A stretch of 34,200 nucleotides of DNA from Natrialbaceae archaeon (lineage in GTDB: Archaea; Halobacteriota; Halobacteria; Halobacteriales; Natrialbaceae), in NCBI GenBank assembly GCA_003559215.1, contig PWMF01000159.1, forward strand, positions 1-34,200, written 5' to 3'. Of this stretch, positions 32,624-34,200 are shown piece after piece; within the stretch, counting starts at the first letter, position 1, and the number at the start of each line of letters is the position of its first letter. The translations under genes were made by a program, and so were the position numbers. Under the pieces are notes generated by a model, which worked only from the letters and a program-made list of their open reading frames with translations, searched no databases and had not been told where the DNA came from.

Positions 32624-33130
32624 ATGGGCGACGTTCGACTTGAGAGGCCGATCGACCGCCGGACGATCGAGTTCGTCCTTGCAGTTCTCGTGCTCGCGTG
32701 TGCGGCCGTCTGGGTCCTCGAGCCCGCACTCCTCACCGATTCGACTGTGGTCGAACGGCTCTGGGTGCCCGTCGCGGTGTTCGCGCCCGGTCTGCTCGCG
32801 CTTTCGGTACTGTCCGGGGCAGTTGCACACGGTGTTCGACTCGGCGCGACGCTTCTGGGTATCGGCGATCGGACGCGAGTCGGCGACACCTCCCTCAGCA
32901 GCGTCCTCACGTCGATCGTGCTCGGCACGCTCGCCGCCGTCACACTGTGGTGGGTCGCCGGGAGCCTCTATGTCCTCTGGCTCTCGGACGTAGGCGGCGT
33001 CGTCCTCGCACCGTTCGTCGCACTGGTAGCTGGGAGTGTACTCGGCGTCCTCGTTCTGTCTCAGGCCGCGCTGGCTCGGCTGTTTCCCGACAGTCCCGTC
33101 TCCCAGCTTCGTGGCCCGGTCGCCGACTGA
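32624..33130 (+). CDS. four-helix membrane protein, unknown function
   Basis: 168 residues with four predicted membrane segments: about 15-38 (IEFVLAVLVLACAAVWVLEPAL), 47-72 (VPVAVFAPGLLALSVLSGAVAHGV), 90-117 (SVLTSIVLGTLAAVTLWWVAGSLYVLW) and 123-146 (VVLAPFVALVAGSVLGVLVLSQAAL). The N-terminus is basic. No family recognised. Convergent with rtcB (about 100-nt gap). Confidence 0.7.
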   Translation: MGDVRLERPIDRRTIEFVLAVLVLACAAVWVLEPALLTDSTVVERLWVPVAVFAPGLLALSVLSGAVAHGVRLGATLLGIGDRTRVGDTSLSSVLTSIVLGTLAAVTLWWVAGSLYVLWLSDVGGVVLAPFVALVAGSVLGVLVLSQAALARLFPDSPVSQLRGPVAD

Positions 33131-33229
33131 CGTCTTTCACGACGCTGGCCGTGGGTTTCGTCTCGCGTCCGGTCGCTCGGTGCTCGCGAGACGGTGCTGA
33201 AGTAGTGCCAGCGGCCGGACCGTTTCGGG

Positions 33230-34200
33230 CTACCCTTTGATATTACAGACCGGGAACGTTCGCGCGACCTTGTCGCCAATCCCCAGCTCGTCCGAGACGC
33301 GGACGACCTCGTCGACGTCCTTGTAGACGCCCGGGGCCTCCTCGGCGACCGTCGCGCCCGACTGGGCCTTCACGTAGATCTGCTGTTGGTCCTGTAGCTC
33401 CTGCTGTACGTCCCCGCCCCAGTACTCGTTTTTCGCCTGGGTGCGGCTCATCAGTCGGCCTGCGCCGTGGGCCGTCGACCCGAAGGTCAGCTCCATCGAG
33501 TTCTCGCCCCCACGCAGGACGAAGCTGCCCGCGCCCATGCTGCCGGGAATGATGACCGGCTGGCCGACGTCGCGGTAGGCCTTCGGAACCTCGGGGTGAC
33601 CCGCGGGGAAGGCTCGAGTCGCACCCTTGCGGTGGACGTAGAGTTCGCGTTCCTCTCCGTCCACAGTATGGATTTCCTTCTTCGCGATGTTGTGGGCGAC
33701 GTCGTACAGGAGATCCATCTCCATCTCCTCCCACGAGCGGTCGAAGACCTTCTCGAACACCTGCCGGGTGCGGTGCATGATCAGCTGGCGGTTGACCCAC
33801 GCGAAGTTGATCGCCGCGTTCATCGCCCCGTAGTAGTCCTCGGCGAGCTGGGAGCCCGCGGGCGCGGCCGCGAGTTCCTTGTCCGGCAGCTGGTTCAGCA
33901 GTCCCTGGTGTTGCTGCTCGATCTTCCGCAGGTAGTCGTTACAGGTCTGGTGGCCCAGCCCGCGCGAACCGCAGTGGATCAGGACGACGATCTGCTCCTC
34001 CTCGAGGCCGAACGCCTCCCCCACGTCGTCGTCGAAGACGTCCGTCACTCGCTGGACTTCGAGGAAGTGGTTGCCCGACCCCAGCGAGCCGATCTGGTTC
34101 TTGCCGCGATCCTTGGCCTTCTGGGAGACCTTCGAGGGATCGGCGCCCTCGCGCATCCCCTCGTCCTCGCAGTGGCGCAGGTCGTCCTCGACGGCGTGGC
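33230..34200 (-). CDS. rtcB: RtcB RNA ligase, C-terminal part (runs off the right edge)
   Basis: The frame is open from the stop (TAG at 33230) to the window edge, about 322 residues without the N-terminus. It ligates RNA ends with 2',3'-cyclic phosphate or 3' phosphate, for example in tRNA splicing, using GTP and Mn2+ (family knowledge). Diagnostic motifs are EGADPSKVSQKAKDRGKNQIGSLGSGNHFLEVQ, the metal-ligand HCGSRGLGHQ, GSMGAGSFVLRGG, the guanylylated-His motif AHGAGRLMSR, and the terminal NIKG with the Lys that closes the active site. A possible internal start at 34156 is rejected because family homology continues upstream of it. Confidence 0.96.
   Translation of the reverse strand, partial: HAVEDDLRHCEDEGMREGADPSKVSQKAKDRGKNQIGSLGSGNHFLEVQRVTDVFDDDVGEAFGLEEEQIVVLIHCGSRGLGHQTCNDYLRKIEQQHQGLLNQLPDKELAAAPAGSQLAEDYYGAMNAAINFAWVNRQLIMHRTRQVFEKVFDRSWEEMEMDLLYDVAHNIAKKEIHTVDGEERELYVHRKGATRAFPAGHPEVPKAYRDVGQPVIIPGSMGAGSFVLRGGENSMELTFGSTAHGAGRLMSRTQAKNEYWGGDVQQELQDQQQIYVKAQSGATVAEEAPGVYKDVDEVVRVSDELGIGDKVARTFPVCNIKG

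Noticed and set aside
1..34200. Insertion sequences, CRISPR arrays, prophage or defence genes
   Set aside because: No transposase, integrase, regularly spaced repeats, toxin-antitoxin or restriction gene could be seen; the window is housekeeping and small regulatory genes.

Overview
The window is a contiguous piece of a halophilic archaeal (class Halobacteria) chromosome, most like the Natrialbales-type genera, although genus cannot be fixed from sequence alone. Evidence: high GC; very acidic proteins; archaeal-type ribosomal proteins (L7Ae, S28e, L24e, L18e); archaeal RNA polymerase subunits D, N and K; archaeal GluRS, RNase J and TmcA; Tat-lipoprotein signals; TATA boxes about 25-30 nt upstream of start codons, as expected for leaderless transcripts; and haloarchaeal HTH-10 and DUF families. 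No insertion sequence, CRISPR array, integrase or prophage gene was found. Nearly all of the window is core chromosome.

Layout. 1-2145 (minus): end-truncated P-loop ATPase coupled to a DUF5827-type protein, superoxide dismutase, and a winged-helix DUF7344-type regulator. 2317-3741 (minus): the rpl7ae-rps28e-rpl24e-ndk operon, preceded by a structured leader. 4024-8310: a small membrane protein, TmcA (tRNA-Met ac4C synthesis), an SDR oxidoreductase, a DUF456 membrane protein and a Cys-rich miniprotein. 8476-9126: a Tat-exported halocyanin-like lipoprotein with a polyacidic tail. 9237-12092: GluRS and two divergent stand-alone receiver-domain proteins. 12177-14580 (minus): rnj and the GGPP synthase gene. 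14963-18028: an APC permease fused to universal-stress domains, facing a FilR1-type HTH regulator.

18110-26334 (minus) is the classic archaeal information-processing supercluster. In transcription order it reads tRNA-Ser, rps13, rps4, rps11, rpoD, tRNA-Leu, rpl18e, rpl13, rps9, rpoN, rpoK, eno, rps2, an unlisted 42-aa membrane miniprotein, mvk and ipk. Many of these genes overlap by 4 nt (ATGA), so they are probably translationally coupled. mvk and ipk (mevalonate pathway) and the downstream GGPP synthase make the C20 isoprenoid precursor of archaeal lipids. They are now split by the permease/regulator pair.

26516-29978 (plus): a DUF4129 / DUF58 / DUF7519 membrane operon with GTGA overlaps. 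The DUF58 gene carries an N-terminal membrane module that may be a fusion. 30037-34200: a Tat lipoprotein, moaA (molybdenum cofactor), an HTH-10 regulator, two small unknowns and the C-terminal part of RtcB RNA ligase running off the right edge.

I see no clear novel defence or mobile system. The best leads are the structured rpl7ae leader (candidate L7Ae autoregulation), the 42-aa membrane ORF in the supercluster, a perfect 25-nt palindrome between two response regulators, a cysteine-depleted L24e with a long acidic tail, and a DUF58 protein with an apparent fused N-terminal module.
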